Below, one piece after another: positions 25,986 through 35,866 of a stretch of DNA of 64,000 nucleotides. The notes under the pieces were generated by a model. It was not told where the DNA came from. It did no database searches and saw only the letters and a list, made by a program, of their open reading frames with translations. The stretch's first letter is position 1, and each line of letters begins with the position of its first letter. This stretch comes from Candidatus Pantoea soli (GTDB taxonomy: Bacteria > Pseudomonadota > Gammaproteobacteria > Enterobacterales > Enterobacteriaceae), in NCBI RefSeq assembly GCF_007833795.1, contig NZ_CP032702.1:1550001-1614000 (forward strand). The letters are read 5' to 3'. The position numbers and the translations under genes are program-made.

Positions 25986-26168
25986 GGTTTATTCTCCACA
26001 GGTTAATAAACGGTGCGGAATGTGCCCGTTAAAAATAACGAAACGGTAATAACAGAAGGGTGGCTAAAAGATATTAAATATCCATTTCAGCGCCACAGAG
26101 TGTAAACAGGGCAGGAAATAACGGAGCACTCCCTGCTCCCCGCATCTCATCCCTGAGTCACTGGCGTA

Positions 26169-26345
26169 TCAGGAGCCGCGATGGCTGCTCTGACCGCCTT
26201 TTTTGCCGGCTTCAGAGGCTTTTTCGCGGTCGTTTTTGAAATTACCGCCGCCGCTGTTGCTGCTCTGACCGCCTTTTTTACCCGCTTCAGATGCTTTCTG
26301 CTTATCTTCTGCGAAATTACCTGAACCGCCTCGATGCTGAGTCAT
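26169..26345 (-). CDS. yciG: YciG stress protein (copy 2, operon copy)
   Basis: 58 residues: MTQHRGGSGNFAEDKQKASE opening, two AGKKGGQ repeats separated by a SSNSGGG linker that is three residues longer than in the other copies, ending SSHRGS. It lies 183 bp before yciF, the position of yciG in E. coli and Salmonella. An imperfect hairpin (GGAGCA/TGCTCC) is in the gap, so yciF may get only part of the transcription. Confidence 0.88.
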   Translation of the reverse strand: MTQHRGGSGNFAEDKQKASEAGKKGGQSSNSGGGNFKNDREKASEAGKKGGQSSHRGS

Positions 26346-26636
26346 ATATATTTCCTCTTCATGAGCTTAATTAACATGACGGGTTCTGCTGTCATGTGCG
26401 AGTTGCGTATTTAATAATAATAGCCACTGACATTCCTGCAAGCGGGACGGCTTAAATAATACCGAATAAGAATTTTCTGTACGGCTAAATAGAGGAATTA
26501 TTTACGCTTCGTCTTTTTTTACATTTTTATTTTTTTAGCGCTGCGCTTTATTTCCGGTTTCGCTTATTCATCCATTCGCGCCATCGCCTATCCTCTATTA
26601 AGGTTACTTTTCATTCTCATTCATCAAGGAGCGGGT
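26346..26636. other. Divergent promoter region, yciG / xfp
   Basis: 291 bp, strongly AT-rich in the centre, with T-runs near 26515-26540. It should carry the stress promoter of yciG and the promoter of xfp. The xfp ribosome site AAGGAG lies 7-8 bases before its ATG. No operator recognised. Confidence 0.45.
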
Positions 26637-28994
26637 ATGCCTATCCCCGATATGCACGAAGAACTGACTTTGCTGGATCGCTACTGGCGCGCCGCCAACT
26701 ATCTCTCAGTCGGGCAGATCTACCTGATGGACAACCCGCTGCTGCGCCAGCCGCTGGCCCCCCGGCACATTAAACCGCGTCTGCTGGGCCACTGGGGCAC
26801 CACGCCGGGACTGAACTTTATCTATGCGCATCTCAACCGCGTTATCCGGCAGCGCGATGTGGATATGCTCTACGTCTGCGGACCCGGCCACGGCGGGCCG
26901 GGCATGGTGGCCAACAGCTGGCTGGAGGGCACCTACAGCGAAATCTATCCAGACGTCAGCGACGACGCCACCGGCATGCAGCGACTGTTTAAACAGTTCT
27001 CTTTTCCCGGTGGCATTCCCAGCCATGCCGCACCGGAGACGCCAGGCTCCATTAACGAAGGCGGCGAGCTGGGCTATTCGCTCTCGCATGCCTTCGGTGC
27101 CGTTTTCGACCACCCGCAGCTGATCGCCGCCTGCGTCATCGGTGACGGCGAAGCCGAAACCGGTCCGCTGGCTGCCAGCTGGCACGGTATTAAATTCCTC
27201 AATCCGCAGCGCGACGGGGTCGTCCTGCCAATCCTGCACCTGAACGGGTATAAAATTGCCAATCCCACACTGCTGGGCCGCAGCAGCGATGACGATCTGC
27301 GTCAGCTGTTCAGCGGCTACGGCTATGAGCCGCTGTTTGTCTGCGGCGACCGGCCGGAGGAGATGCATCCGCGTATGGCGCAGGCGCTGGATACGGCGCT
27401 GGATAAGATCGCGCACTATCAGCAGCAGGCGCGCAGCGGTGCCGCCGATGCGGCGATCCCACGCTGGCCGATGATCATATTGCGCAGCCCGAAAGGCTGG
27501 ACCGGGCCGAAAACGGTGGATGGCAAAAAGGTGGAAGACTTCTGGCGGGCGCATCAGGTGCCGGTGGCAGCCTGCCGGGAGGATGAGGCGCACCGGCACA
27601 TCCTTGAGACGTGGCTGCGCAGCTACCAGCCGGAGACGCTGTTTGATGACACAGGCCGGCTGCGCGCTGAACTGCGTGCGCTGGCACCGCAGGGCGATAA
27701 ACGCATGAGCGCCTCGCCCTATGCCAACGGCGGTCGCCTGCGCCGGGCGCTGAACACTCCGGATATCAGCGAGTTTGCACTGGCGGTAACCGCACCCGGC
27801 AGCCAGCAGGGGGAAGCGACAAAGCAGTTTGGCTATTACCTCAGCGCGCTGTTTACCCGTAACCGTGACAACTTCCGGTTATTCGGCCCGGATGAAACGG
27901 CGTCAAACCGCCTCTCCCCGGTGTTTGATGTCACCAGCCGGACATGGATGGCGGAAACCCGCGACGACGATGAACAGCTGGCGCGGGACGGACGGGTTAT
28001 GGAGATTCTGAGTGAACACCAGTGTCAGGGCTGGCTGGAGGGCTATCTGCTCACCGGGCGGCACGGGCTGTTTAACTGCTATGAGGCGTTTATCCACATT
28101 GTCGATTCGATGTTCAACCAGCATGCCAAATGGCTCAAAGTGTCGCGCAAGCTGCCGTGGCGGCAGCCGATCTCATCGCTGAACTATCTGCTCTCTTCCC
28201 ACGTCTGGCGTCAGGATCACAATGGCTACAGCCACCAGGACCCGGGTTTCATCGATCACGTGGCGAATAAAAAAGCCGATATCGTGCGTATCTATCTGCC
28301 GCCGGATGCTAATACGCTGTTATGGACCGGCGATCACTGTCTGCGCACTTGGGATCGGATCAATGTGATCGTCGCCGGGAAACAGCCGTCGCCGCAGTGG
28401 CTGGATATGGCGAGCGCCCGCGCCCACTGTGAAGCGGGCATGGGCATATGGCACTGGGCAAGCAGTGAAGGGGAGCCGGACGTGGTCATGGCGTGCGCCG
28501 GCGATGTGCCGACCATGGAAACCCTGGCCGCCGTGGACATCCTGCGCACCTGGCTGCCCGCACTGCGCATTCGCGTGGTCAACGTGGTGGACCTGCTGGC
28601 GCTGCAGCCCCAGGCGCAGCATCCACACGGTAAATCGGACGCAGAGTTTGATGCGCTGTTCACGCACGATAAACCGGTCATTTTCGCCTTTCACGGCTAT
28701 CCCAGCCTGATCCACCGCCTGACTTACGCGCGCCGCAATCACGCCAGTTTCCACGTGCACGGCTTTAATGAGGAAGGCACCACCACCACGCCGTTTGATA
28801 TGACGGTGCTGAACGAGCTGGATCGCTACCACCTGGCGCAGTCAGCGATCCGGCACACTCCCGGGCTGGCCGAACGCCATCCGGCGCTGCTGGAGGATTT
28901 GCAGCAGCGCATTGCGGAACACCATCGCTACGTACGGGAATACGGTGAAGACGTCCCGGAGGTGCGCGACTGGAAGTGGCCGTCGCGCGCCTGA
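26637..28994 (+). CDS. xfp: D-xylulose 5-phosphate/D-fructose 6-phosphate phosphoketolase
   Basis: 785 residues, full family length. A thiamin-diphosphate enzyme that splits xylulose 5-P or fructose 6-P with phosphate to give acetyl-P and glyceraldehyde 3-P or erythrose 4-P. N-terminal cofactor domain: [45 protein letters not shown] and [15 protein letters not shown] with the GDG motif; second domain: [10 protein letters not shown] and [18 protein letters not shown]; the C-terminal [10 protein letters not shown] is the phosphoketolase signature. In enterobacteria the gene is accessory and usually single. It overlaps the opposing gene downstream by 67 bp at the 3' end. Confidence 0.95.
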   Translation: MPIPDMHEELTLLDRYWRAANYLSVGQIYLMDNPLLRQPLAPRHIKPRLLGHWGTTPGLNFIYAHLNRVIRQRDVDMLYVCGPGHGGPGMVANSWLEGTYSEIYPDVSDDATGMQRLFKQFSFPGGIPSHAAPETPGSINEGGELGYSLSHAFGAVFDHPQLIAACVIGDGEAETGPLAASWHGIKFLNPQRDGVVLPILHLNGYKIANPTLLGRSSDDDLRQLFSGYGYEPLFVCGDRPEEMHPRMAQALDTALDKIAHYQQQARSGAADAAIPRWPMIILRSPKGWTGPKTVDGKKVEDFWRAHQVPVAACREDEAHRHILETWLRSYQPETLFDDTGRLRAELRALAPQGDKRMSASPYANGGRLRRALNTPDISEFALAVTAPGSQQGEATKQFGYYLSALFTRNRDNFRLFGPDETASNRLSPVFDVTSRTWMAETRDDDEQLARDGRVMEILSEHQCQGWLEGYLLTGRHGLFNCYEAFIHIVDSMFNQHAKWLKVSRKLPWRQPISSLNYLLSSHVWRQDHNGYSHQDPGFIDHVANKKADIVRIYLPPDANTLLWTGDHCLRTWDRINVIVAGKQPSPQWLDMASARAHCEAGMGIWHWASSEGEPDVVMACAGDVPTMETLAAVDILRTWLPALRIRVVNVVDLLALQPQAQHPHGKSDAEFDALFTHDKPVIFAFHGYPSLIHRLTYARRNHASFHVHGFNEEGTTTTPFDMTVLNELDRYHLAQSAIRHTPGLAERHPALLEDLQQRIAEHHRYVREYGEDVPEVRDWKWPSRA

Positions 28995-29776
28995 TGGCGA
29001 CAGAAACGGCGGCGCTTCGCGTGCTTTTTGCCCATCGCCAGCGCGCTTGCGCTGGCCGGGTCAAACAGCGACAGGCTTTCGATTTGCGACACCATCAGCA
29101 CTTTACGGAACGCCAGCGCGCTTTTCGGTGAAGAGGAAAAGCTGATGTCATGCTGGTGGTACCAGCGGCTGTAGTTGTGCTCAATGGCCAGATTCAGCGT
29201 TTGCGAATCGCGATAGCCGCTCAGCATCGGGATCAGCACCACGTTGGCGGTGTTGGCATATTCAAAGGTGGCGGCATGGACCATACCAATGTAGATGCGG
29301 CGCGACTTCAGGGTGATCCAGGCCAGCTCACCTTCTTCCATGCAGTGCAGCAGCATCTGCTCAATACCGTTTGAACGTGACAGGCGCTGATACAGCTCTT
29401 TGCGGCTTCCTGCCGTCAGGCGCGCGCTGCCCGCCCAGTTGGAGCGGTAAACGCAGAACAGCACGGCAAAGGTCAGCATGATTACCACCGGCGCCTGAAT
29501 GCCAAGAAAGCTCCACGTCATAAAATCGACGTGCCAGCGCGCATGCAGGTCAGCGGTGAGGGCAAAGGTATTATTGGCCGCTGAGGCACCCAGCAGCAGC
29601 AGCCACAGCAGGGCAGTGGCCAGCACACCCTGTACCACGAAAATACAGCCGTAAAGCGCAATCAGAAAGTATACATCCCAGCCAAACGAGCGTTTAATTT
29701 TGAGCCGGCTGGACATATCGCGGCTGGTATACCAGTAGCCGCACACCATTAACACCATAAAAATCGCCGTACCCAT
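28928..29776 (-). CDS. Unassigned membrane protein with a soluble C-terminal domain
   Basis: 282 residues. Three hydrophobic segments at ~2-18, ~35-63 and ~89-112, then a soluble domain with [36 protein letters not shown] that looks like a small beta-rich fold, and a basic, probably disordered tail ([20 protein letters not shown]). The last ~22 codons are antisense to the end of xfp; the tail might therefore be a run-on past an older stop. It begins immediately after the stop of the 73-residue gene upstream, so they are co-translated. Family not recognised. Confidence 0.65.
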   Translation of the reverse strand: MGTAIFMVLMVCGYWYTSRDMSSRLKIKRSFGWDVYFLIALYGCIFVVQGVLATALLWLLLLGASAANNTFALTADLHARWHVDFMTWSFLGIQAPVVIMLTFAVLFCVYRSNWAGSARLTAGSRKELYQRLSRSNGIEQMLLHCMEEGELAWITLKSRRIYIGMVHAATFEYANTANVVLIPMLSGYRDSQTLNLAIEHNYSRWYHQHDISFSSSPKSALAFRKVLMVSQIESLSLFDPASASALAMGKKHAKRRRFCRHQARDGHFQSRTSGTSSPYSRT

Positions 29777-29998
29777 TCAGATATCCTTTAATGCGTTCAC
29801 GTGATCCCTGAAATCCTGCTGCACCTGCGGGCTGAGCGGATTAACCGAAGCGTTACCATCTTCATCAATAATAATCCGGTCACCCTCCTGAATGGATTCA
29901 CGAATATCCTGCCGGCTCATCACCTGAAGCAGGGATTCCGGACTGCTGAATAACGACGTAATAAAACGAAACATGGGGGTCTGATTTTCCTGTGGCAT
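29777..29998 (-). CDS. Unassigned 73-residue acidic protein, first gene of a pair
   Basis: MFRFITSLFSSPESLL opens a likely amphipathic helix; DRIIIDEDGNASVNPLSPQVQQDFRDHVNAL follows. Starts at 29998 or at the internal Met at 29974; neither ribosome site is strong. The stop TGA directly abuts the ATG of the membrane-protein gene, typical of translational coupling. Role unknown, plausibly a partner of that membrane protein. Confidence 0.6.
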   Translation of the reverse strand: MPQENQTPMFRFITSLFSSPESLLQVMSRQDIRESIQEGDRIIIDEDGNASVNPLSPQVQQDFRDHVNALKDI

Positions 29999-30180
29999 AG
30001 CCTAAGCGATAATTGAGCATATAACGAATCTGGCTGTTTTGATCGCCTTTCAGAGTTGTCTGCCGGTGAGCGGCAAAATAAGCGAAGGGAGAGAGGCGGA
30101 CGCTGGCTGATTTATGGGCAATGGCGCTGAAAAGCGCGAAGGGGATGTAAGGGCAGCACCTCCCTGTGCTGCCGGGTCAG

Positions 30181-30348
30181 TCAGGAGCCGCGATGGCTGC
30201 TCTGACCGCCTTTTTTACCGGCTTCGGACGCTTTTTCACGGTCATTTTTAAAATTACCGCCGCTGTTTTGTCCGCCTTTTTTACCGGCCTCAGAAGCGCG
30301 TTGTTTATCTTCTGCGAAATTACCTGAACCGCCTCGATGTTGAGTCAT
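30181..30348 (-). CDS. YciG-type stress protein (copy 3)
   Basis: 55 residues: MTQHRGGSGNFAEDKQRASE, AGKKGGQ, linker NSGG, second repeat FKNDREKASEAGKKGGQ, ending SSHRGS. Its first 16 residues are identical to copy 2, with near-identical DNA including the last 20 codons, so these two arose by recent duplication or gene conversion. It stands alone with ~260 bp of non-coding DNA on its promoter side. Confidence 0.85.
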   Translation of the reverse strand: MTQHRGGSGNFAEDKQRASEAGKKGGQNSGGNFKNDREKASEAGKKGGQSSHRGS

Positions 30349-30612
30349 AATATATCCTCTTCATGAGTAATAAATAACATGACGCGACGTGCCGTCATGT
30401 GCGTGGTACGTCTCTAATCATAATCGGGCTGATACCGGCTGCAAGCGTAGCGGAATGCATTTTCCGGGAGTTTTCTCTTTGGGCAGATTTAATTGTCTGA
30501 TCTGGCGGCGAATATATTTTCCCGGTGCGGCATAAAAATGTGTGCCCGGCGGGCGGGCGGCGGGAGATATTTCCGCCGGCGCACCTGTCCGGCCTGGATA
30601 TAGCCGGACAGG

Positions 30613-31125
30613 TTAGATGACCATGCCGAGAATTTGTACAATGCTCTGCTGCGAAGCGGTAATAAAGGGAATATCTTTTATGTGCTGCATGCCAAAGGCT
30701 TCATAGAATTTGCGCGCCCGTACGTTCGCGCCCATCACTTCCAGCCACAGGTAACCTTCGCGCTTCTCCCGCGCAGCATGAATGATGCTTTCAAACAGGC
30801 GGCGACCGTAATTTTTGCCGGTTTCCTGCGGATTCAGGTACAGCTTGTTCAGCTGTGCGCCGCTCATGCCGGAATCCGGCACCGGCGTGTTCCAGGTGAC
30901 TTTCGCAAAGCCCACCGGCATCGCCGTTTCAGCAATCAGCCAGCTTTCGTCTGGCGCGGCCAGACTATTACGCAGCTCTGTCAGCCCATACTCTTTATCG
31001 ATAAATTCATCCATCTCGGCTTCGGATACCCACATATGTTTGAAGTGAGCGCTGTAGGTCATACGTCCCAGCTGATGCAGCAGTTCTGCATCGCCGGCGT
31101 GCGCGTTGCGTATGGTGAGTTCCAT
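30613..31125 (-). CDS. GNAT-family N-acetyltransferase
   Basis: 170 residues. Acetyl-CoA dependent acetyltransferase fold: the entry strand MELTIRNAHAGDAELLHQLG, the central LNKLYLNPQETGKNYGRRLFESII with the acetyl-CoA loop (here Q-E-T-G-K-N-Y-G in place of Q-x-x-G-x-G), and YLWLEVMGANVRARKFYEAFGMQ at the end. Substrate unknown; the YLWLEVMGAN and KFYEAFGM pattern is common in acetyltransferases acting on polyamines or small amines. AGGAAA precedes the ATG. Confidence 0.88.
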   Translation of the reverse strand: MELTIRNAHAGDAELLHQLGRMTYSAHFKHMWVSEAEMDEFIDKEYGLTELRNSLAAPDESWLIAETAMPVGFAKVTWNTPVPDSGMSGAQLNKLYLNPQETGKNYGRRLFESIIHAAREKREGYLWLEVMGANVRARKFYEAFGMQHIKDIPFITASQQSIVQILGMVI

Positions 31126-31273
31126 GCCAGTTTTCCTGTGTACTTTTTGTTATCGGGGCCGCGGCGACGCAAGGCGGCGCGCAGGGGGCACACCATAGCG
31201 CGTAACGCCTGAAAAGGTAAAGCACGAGAAGGGGGAGCAAAAAGAGCGGCGGGACACCGGCTGCAGGGGCGCT

Positions 31274-31579
31274 TCAGCCACCCAGACGCAGCGTTTCGGC
31301 ACGTTTAGCCGTTTCGTAAACATAATGCAGCATCGGTTCCAGATCGGCATCCGGCCCGCCGCTGATAATTTTGCCGCGCAGCCACTCAATTTCACTGGTG
31401 ATATCGGGATGGAAAATGGTGTTGTTCTGCGCATTGCGCAGCCATTTCAGCAGAAAGTTATTTTTCCCACGCACGCCCGCGGATTTTTTACTTTGCGCAT
31501 GGAGTTTCAGCGCAACCAGAATGCAGTAATAGAAATGAACGCGCTGACTGTAATTCTGCAACATCTCATGGCTCTTCAT
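31274..31579 (-). CDS. Unassigned 101-residue protein
   Basis: MKSHEMLQNYSQRVHFYYCILVALKL opening, then a basic middle (KKSAGVRGKNNFLLKWLRNAQNN) and an acidic helical end. Helical overall, no signal peptide; the hydrophobic N-terminal stretch is too short and polar for a certain membrane helix. AGGCAG at a fair distance could serve as ribosome site. No known family noticed; coding likelihood is moderate. Confidence 0.5.
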   Translation of the reverse strand: MKSHEMLQNYSQRVHFYYCILVALKLHAQSKKSAGVRGKNNFLLKWLRNAQNNTIFHPDITSEIEWLRGKIISGGPDADLEPMLHYVYETAKRAETLRLGG

Positions 31580-31918
31580 CTGCCTGTTTTACGCCCGCCA
31601 GTGTGCATGGATGCGAAAAGCAGGTCAAATATAATCCAGCGGCCGCGGGCAGAAAGGTGAGGGCTGACGGTATTTTAAGATTTTCTTTAGCCGGACGCGA
31701 AAAAGGTCGCTTCACCGGCAGCGGTTATATTTTCTTTTCGTTATATCGGAAGCAATAACCCCGGTGGCCGAAGGCACAGGGAAATAAAGCATATTCAGAG
31801 CTGTCTGATGGGCGGGATAATATTTTGCCACCGGTTAACAGAGGGGGGGTATTTGTGTTGTGCCTGTCTGAGACCTGCCGCGCCGGCAGAAAAGCCCGGC
31901 GCGCAGAACGTCGCGGCG
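31580..31918. other. 339-bp intergenic region before umuD's end
   Basis: No convincing ORF. A GC-rich inverted repeat GCGCCGG / CCGGCGC near 31880-31902 lies just beyond the umuD stop and could end its transcript. The rest holds the promoter side of the 101-residue gene. Confidence 0.4.
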
Positions 31919-32350
31919 TTAACGCGCAGTACGCGCATCGTAAATAATAAAGGTGACCACCCCAAAGATTTCCAGCTCCTGTTCTTCGCTCAGCCTGATG
32001 GGTTGATAGCGCGGGTTCATCGGCATCAGCTGCACGCAGGGCGTGGTGTGCAGTCGCTTAACGGTAAATTCACCGTTGATGGCCGCGATAACAATATCGC
32101 CGTGCCTGGCGCGTAGCGAGCTGTCGACCACCAGCAAATCCCCTTCGTGCATATTGGCATCAGACATAGAGTCGCCCTCCACCCGGACAAAATAGGTTGC
32201 ACTGGGGCGGGCGACCATCAGTTCATTGAGGTCGATTTTGCGCTCGACATAGTCCTGCGCCGGAGAAGGAAACCCTCCGCGTACTGCCTCAAGAAACAGC
32301 GGCCGGTAGCAAAGCTGCGGTGAAAGCTGTGGCAAAAAAAAGCGCGTCAT
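31919..32350 (-). CDS. umuD: DNA polymerase V accessory protein UmuD
   Basis: 143 residues, S24/LexA-type self-cleaving protein. The Ser-Lys dyad is Ser61 in VEGDSM and Lys98 in EFTVKRL. RecA filaments trigger removal of the N-terminal arm; the bond, Cys-Gly in E. coli, aligns with Gly25-Gly26 here (AVRGGFPSPAQDYVE). The body matches E. coli UmuD closely (PSATYFVRVEGDSM, HGDIVIAAINGEFTVKRL). The C-terminus is a few residues longer. No umuC follows; the partner is 14 kb away on the same strand. The SOS box is 17 bp before the ATG. Confidence 0.94.
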   Translation of the reverse strand: MTRFFLPQLSPQLCYRPLFLEAVRGGFPSPAQDYVERKIDLNELMVARPSATYFVRVEGDSMSDANMHEGDLLVVDSSLRARHGDIVIAAINGEFTVKRLHTTPCVQLMPMNPRYQPIRLSEEQELEIFGVVTFIIYDARTAR

Positions 32351-32366
32351 TATGATTATCCCTGAA

Positions 32367-32386
32367 TACTGTTTTTATATACAGTA
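32367..32386. promoter_or_regulatory. LexA (SOS) box of umuD
   Basis: TACTGTTTTTATATACAGTA on the plus strand, CTG-N10-CAG core; its reverse complement is identical to the umuC box at 18194-18213 for all 20 positions. Confidence 0.95.
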
Positions 32387-32791
32387 TTATCGCGCGGCAG
32401 GACAAATCAAGCGAATCGGCAGGGCTGGCAGCAATCCCGTTGAAATACAGCACAATTTTTTCGCAGCCAGGGCGGCCGGGCACACAGCGCGCCAGGGATT
32501 ACTCTGAGAATGAAAGCGAAGCGTGCAGAAAGCAGAGCTATCCCCTTGTTTTTCGCGCAAAGCGCTGAAACCATCACTCTTCATCCGGCAACATCAGCAA
32601 TCGACTGGCAAAACGCTATTTGCTGTCTACACTTACTGGTGCCGATGTTCGTAGTGCGGTTGCTGTGTTGACAGAAATTTTGTGCAGTTATGGAGCGTTA
32701 CCCTTCAACCTGTTGTCCTGACGACAAAGCCTTCTACACCCAGCCTGCCTGCGCACATCCCGCTTATTTCAGTTCAAAGCAAGGAGGAGAT
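32387..32791. other. Divergent region umuD / otsB
   Basis: 405 bp without a supported gene. A TTGACA at 32668-32673 could be a -35 element for otsBA, but no well-spaced -10 follows. AAGGAGGA at 32781-32788 is the otsB ribosome site. Confidence 0.45.
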
Positions 32792-33580
32792 GTGACCCCC
32801 GCGGTTAACGAGAACAGCACCCTGCCATCATTAAGTGGCGGACTTTATGCCTTCTTTTTTGATGTTGACGGCACGCTGGCAGCGATCGAGTCGCAGCCCG
32901 AGTCGGTTTCCATCCCCGCAACGGTGCGCCAGCATCTGCACCAACTCTCCACCCTGACCCATGGCGCGCTGGCGCTGGTTTCCGGTCGTCCCGTCTCACA
33001 GCTTGATGCGCTGGTGGCGCCACTGGTGTTACCGGCGGCTGGCGTCCACGGTGCCGAACGCCGCGCTGCTACCGGCGAGGTGCATCGTCACGTGCTGCCG
33101 GCTGACATCGCCAGTACGCTCCAGACCGAGCTGCAGGAGAAACTGGACCAGTGGCCGGGCACCCTGCTGGAAGTTAAAGGCATGGCGTTTGCGCTGCATT
33201 ACCGCAATGCGCCAGCCTGTGAACACGCCATTCTGCAGCTGGCCGAAGAGGTCGTTTCGCGCTTTCCGGCGCTGGCACTTCAGCCCGGCAAATGCGTGGT
33301 TGAACTGAAACCGCAGGGCATCGATAAAGGTGCGGCGGTCAACGATTTTATGCAGGAAGCGCCATTTACCGGGCGTATCCCGGTATTTGTGGGTGACGAT
33401 CTGACCGATGAGAAAGGCTTTCTCGCGGTAAATGCGATGAACGGTATTTCGGTTAAGGTCGGGGAAGGATCAAGCCATGCGCGTTACCGGCTGCCCGATG
33501 TTGCAGCCGTCTGGCACTGGCTTGAACAACTATTATTACAACTAGAACATGACAACGTCGGTAAGGAGTTTAGGTTATGA
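32792..33580 (+). CDS. otsB: Trehalose-6-phosphate phosphatase OtsB
   Basis: 262 residues from GTG 32792, chosen for AAGGAGGA 4-11 bases upstream and because TPAVNENSTLPSLSGGLYAFFFDVDGT aligns with the E. coli start; the frame could be read from 32690. HAD phosphatase: motif I FDVDGTL with the two catalytic Asp, motif II SGRP, motif III with Lys in EVKGMAFALHYR/ KPQGIDKG and motif IV FVGDDLTDEKGF. Dephosphorylates trehalose 6-P to trehalose, an osmoprotectant. It overlaps otsA by ATGA. Confidence 0.95.
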   Translation: MTPAVNENSTLPSLSGGLYAFFFDVDGTLAAIESQPESVSIPATVRQHLHQLSTLTHGALALVSGRPVSQLDALVAPLVLPAAGVHGAERRAATGEVHRHVLPADIASTLQTELQEKLDQWPGTLLEVKGMAFALHYRNAPACEHAILQLAEEVVSRFPALALQPGKCVVELKPQGIDKGAAVNDFMQEAPFTGRIPVFVGDDLTDEKGFLAVNAMNGISVKVGEGSSHARYRLPDVAAVWHWLEQLLLQLEHDNVGKEFRL

Positions 33581-35013
33581 GTCGTTTAGTCGTCGTATCT
33601 AACCGTATCGCTATTCCTGATGGGAGTAAAACCAGTGCAGGCGGCCTCGCCGTCGGGATTCTGGATGCACTGCAGACCACCGGAGGATTGTGGTTTGGCT
33701 GGAACGGAGAGATCAGCGAATTCTCCGGTGAAGAGGATGAAGAACTTTCGCAGATCGAGCAGGACGGCATTACCTATGCGTCATTCCCGCTGAATCAAAA
33801 CGATTACGATCAATATTACTGCCAGTTCTCCAATACGGTGATCTGGCCTGCCTTCCATTATCGCCTCGACCTGGTGGAGTATCAGCGCGAAGCGTGGGAA
33901 GGGTATAGCCGCGTCAACACGTTGCTGGCTCAGCGCCTGACGCCGCTGCTGAAGCCGGACGATATTCTGTGGATTCACGATTATCACCTGCTGCCTTTTG
34001 CCGCTGAACTGCGCAAACAGGGGGTGAATAACCGCATCGGATTCTTTCTGCATATCCCGTTCCCGACGCCGGAAATTTTCAACGCGCTGCCGCCGCATCA
34101 GGAACTGCTGGAGATGCTGTGTGAATATGATTTGCTGGGTTTCCAGACAGAATCCGACCGCGTGGCATTCCTCGACAGCCTGAGCCAGCTCACGCAGCTG
34201 CAGAATAAAGGCGACAAAAAGCACCGTGCCTTCGGCAATACCTTTATGACCGAGGTGTATCCGATTGGTATTGAGCCGGACAAAATCAAAGAGATGGCAG
34301 AAGGGCCGCTGCCGCCGAAGATGGCCGCCATGAAACGTGAGCTGGGCGATCTGCAGAATATTATTGCCTGCGAACGTCTGGATTACTCCAAGGGCTTACC
34401 GGAGCGTTTTCTGGCTTACGAAGCGCTGCTGGAAAACTTCCCGCAGCATCGTGGCAAAATCCGCTATTCGCAGATTGCGCCGACGTCGCGCGGTGACGTG
34501 CAGGCCTATCAGGATATCCGTCATCAGCTGGAGACCGAAGCCGGCCGGATTAACGGTAAATATGGCACGCTGGGCTGGACGCCACTTTTCTACCTCAACC
34601 AGCATTTCGACCGCCGTCTGCTGATGAAAATCTTCCGTCTCACCGATGTCGGACTGGTGACGCCGCTGCGTGACGGGATGAACCTGGTGGCCAAAGAGTA
34701 CGTGGCGGCACAGGACCCGGACGATCCTGGTGTGCTGGTGCTGTCCCGCTTTGCCGGCGCGGCCAACGAGCTGACCTCAGCGCTGATTGTGAACCCGTAC
34801 GATCGTGACGACGTCGCTGCCGCGCTGGACCGCGCGCTGACCATGCCGCGCACCGAGCGTATTTCGCGTTATAACGACATGATGGCTGTGCTGCGCAAGC
34901 AGGACATTACCGCGTGGCGTGAAAGCTTCCTGAAGGACCTGAACTCGCTGCCAAAGCGCAGTGACGATCACGGCACCGCCAGCAAAGTGGCGACCTTTCC
35001 CAGGCTAGCGTAA
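33577..35013 (+). CDS. otsA: Trehalose-6-phosphate synthase OtsA
   Basis: 478 residues, GT20 family. Joins glucose from UDP-glucose to glucose 6-P. Starts [15 protein letters not shown]; glucose 6-P pocket in [11 protein letters not shown] and [33 protein letters not shown] in the middle and the nucleotide-sugar region [17 protein letters not shown], then [16 protein letters not shown]. Translationally coupled to otsB. A strong hairpin lies 17 bp beyond the stop. In E. coli otsBA is RpoS-dependent and sits next to flhDC, as here. Confidence 0.96.
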   Translation: MSRLVVVSNRIAIPDGSKTSAGGLAVGILDALQTTGGLWFGWNGEISEFSGEEDEELSQIEQDGITYASFPLNQNDYDQYYCQFSNTVIWPAFHYRLDLVEYQREAWEGYSRVNTLLAQRLTPLLKPDDILWIHDYHLLPFAAELRKQGVNNRIGFFLHIPFPTPEIFNALPPHQELLEMLCEYDLLGFQTESDRVAFLDSLSQLTQLQNKGDKKHRAFGNTFMTEVYPIGIEPDKIKEMAEGPLPPKMAAMKRELGDLQNIIACERLDYSKGLPERFLAYEALLENFPQHRGKIRYSQIAPTSRGDVQAYQDIRHQLETEAGRINGKYGTLGWTPLFYLNQHFDRRLLMKIFRLTDVGLVTPLRDGMNLVAKEYVAAQDPDDPGVLVLSRFAGAANELTSALIVNPYDRDDVAAALDRALTMPRTERISRYNDMMAVLRKQDITAWRESFLKDLNSLPKRSDDHGTASKVATFPRLA

Positions 35014-35029
35014 CGCCGTTCTGCATCCT

Positions 35030-35056
35030 GACCTTTTCCCGCGACGGGAGAAGGTC
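35030..35056 (+). terminator. Hairpin after otsA
   Basis: GACCTT-T-TCCCG pairs with CGGGA-G-AAGGTC around loop CGA (12 positions with one T-G pair). No U-run follows, so it may act with Rho or protect the 3' end. Confidence 0.5.
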
Positions 35057-35247
35057 GGGCAGGGCAGGCAGAGGAAGGACTGAACGTGCGCGCCTGCCAT
35101 TGCAGCGCGCGCATGCTAAAAAGTCCTGAGCCGCTCCCTGACGGCCAGCACGCTCAGCGGCGGATGGCATCGGCATGTTGACTGCCGCTCACCCTCTGCG
35201 GTGTGAGAGAAAAGGCGGGTTCGCCGCATGCGCCCATGCATTTAGCG

Positions 35248-35261
35248 TGAAATCGATTTCA
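35248..35261. promoter_or_regulatory. Perfect 14-bp palindrome of unknown factor
   Basis: TGAAATCGATTTCA is fully self-complementary. It resembles LacI/GalR-family operators in having a central CG, with Cra-like TGAA ends but two extra central bases. It could serve otsBA's end or distal flhDC control; factor unknown. Confidence 0.4.
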
Positions 35262-35825
35262 TCCCCTTCAGCGCTGACTTGCTGAAATCTCATCAAAAAA
35301 TCCCTGCCACGCTTAATAAATGTGCATCCAGACACAAAAGGGCGCTTTTTTTCATTCTTACCCTAAAGATTTGCCTGGCCAGGCCGATAGTTCTCACATA
35401 CCCGTGCGTAAATTCGTCAATTCATTCATTTTGCTAATGTAACCCCCTGTTACATCCCCTGTCGTACCCATAACGTTCCCTGCAATCTCTTTACACTGCA
35501 CGGGCATACAGCGCCCATTCTTCACGCTTCGCTATCACCCCGACCTGATGCCTGCGGGCAATATTCCCTGTAAGTGATTAATCCGAAAGCAAATAATTGT
35601 GCTCATTTTTAGTGTTTTATGCTGATGTATTGCCAGGATGCGGTGAGTTGTGATGGCCTAAAGCCAACGTAGCAGATAAAAGATCGCTTAGATGCGATCT
35701 TATGTGACAGGGGTCTGATTTCAGACTTTTCCTGTGAAATATTAGCGAAACAATCCAGAATTGCTCAAAAAATAGACAAAATAAAAGCGTTGCTGAAGGT
35801 TCAGCAAAAAAATTTGCCTTAAAAA

Positions 35826-35841
35826 TGTGATCTGTATCACA
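35826..35841. promoter_or_regulatory. CRP site of flhDC
   Basis: TGTGATCTGTATCACA is an exact TGTGA-N6-TCACA. Its centre lies ~70 bp before the start site predicted from the TATAGA element, the spacing known for E. coli flhDC, giving class I activation. Confidence 0.85.
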
Positions 35842-35866
35842 CTTTATCTAAAATTTCGCACCACTC

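Noticed and set aside
19626..30348. Possible defence island because of many unknown small genes
   Set aside because: No nuclease, helicase, methylase, toxin-antitoxin or phage genes; recognised members are stress and biofilm proteins.
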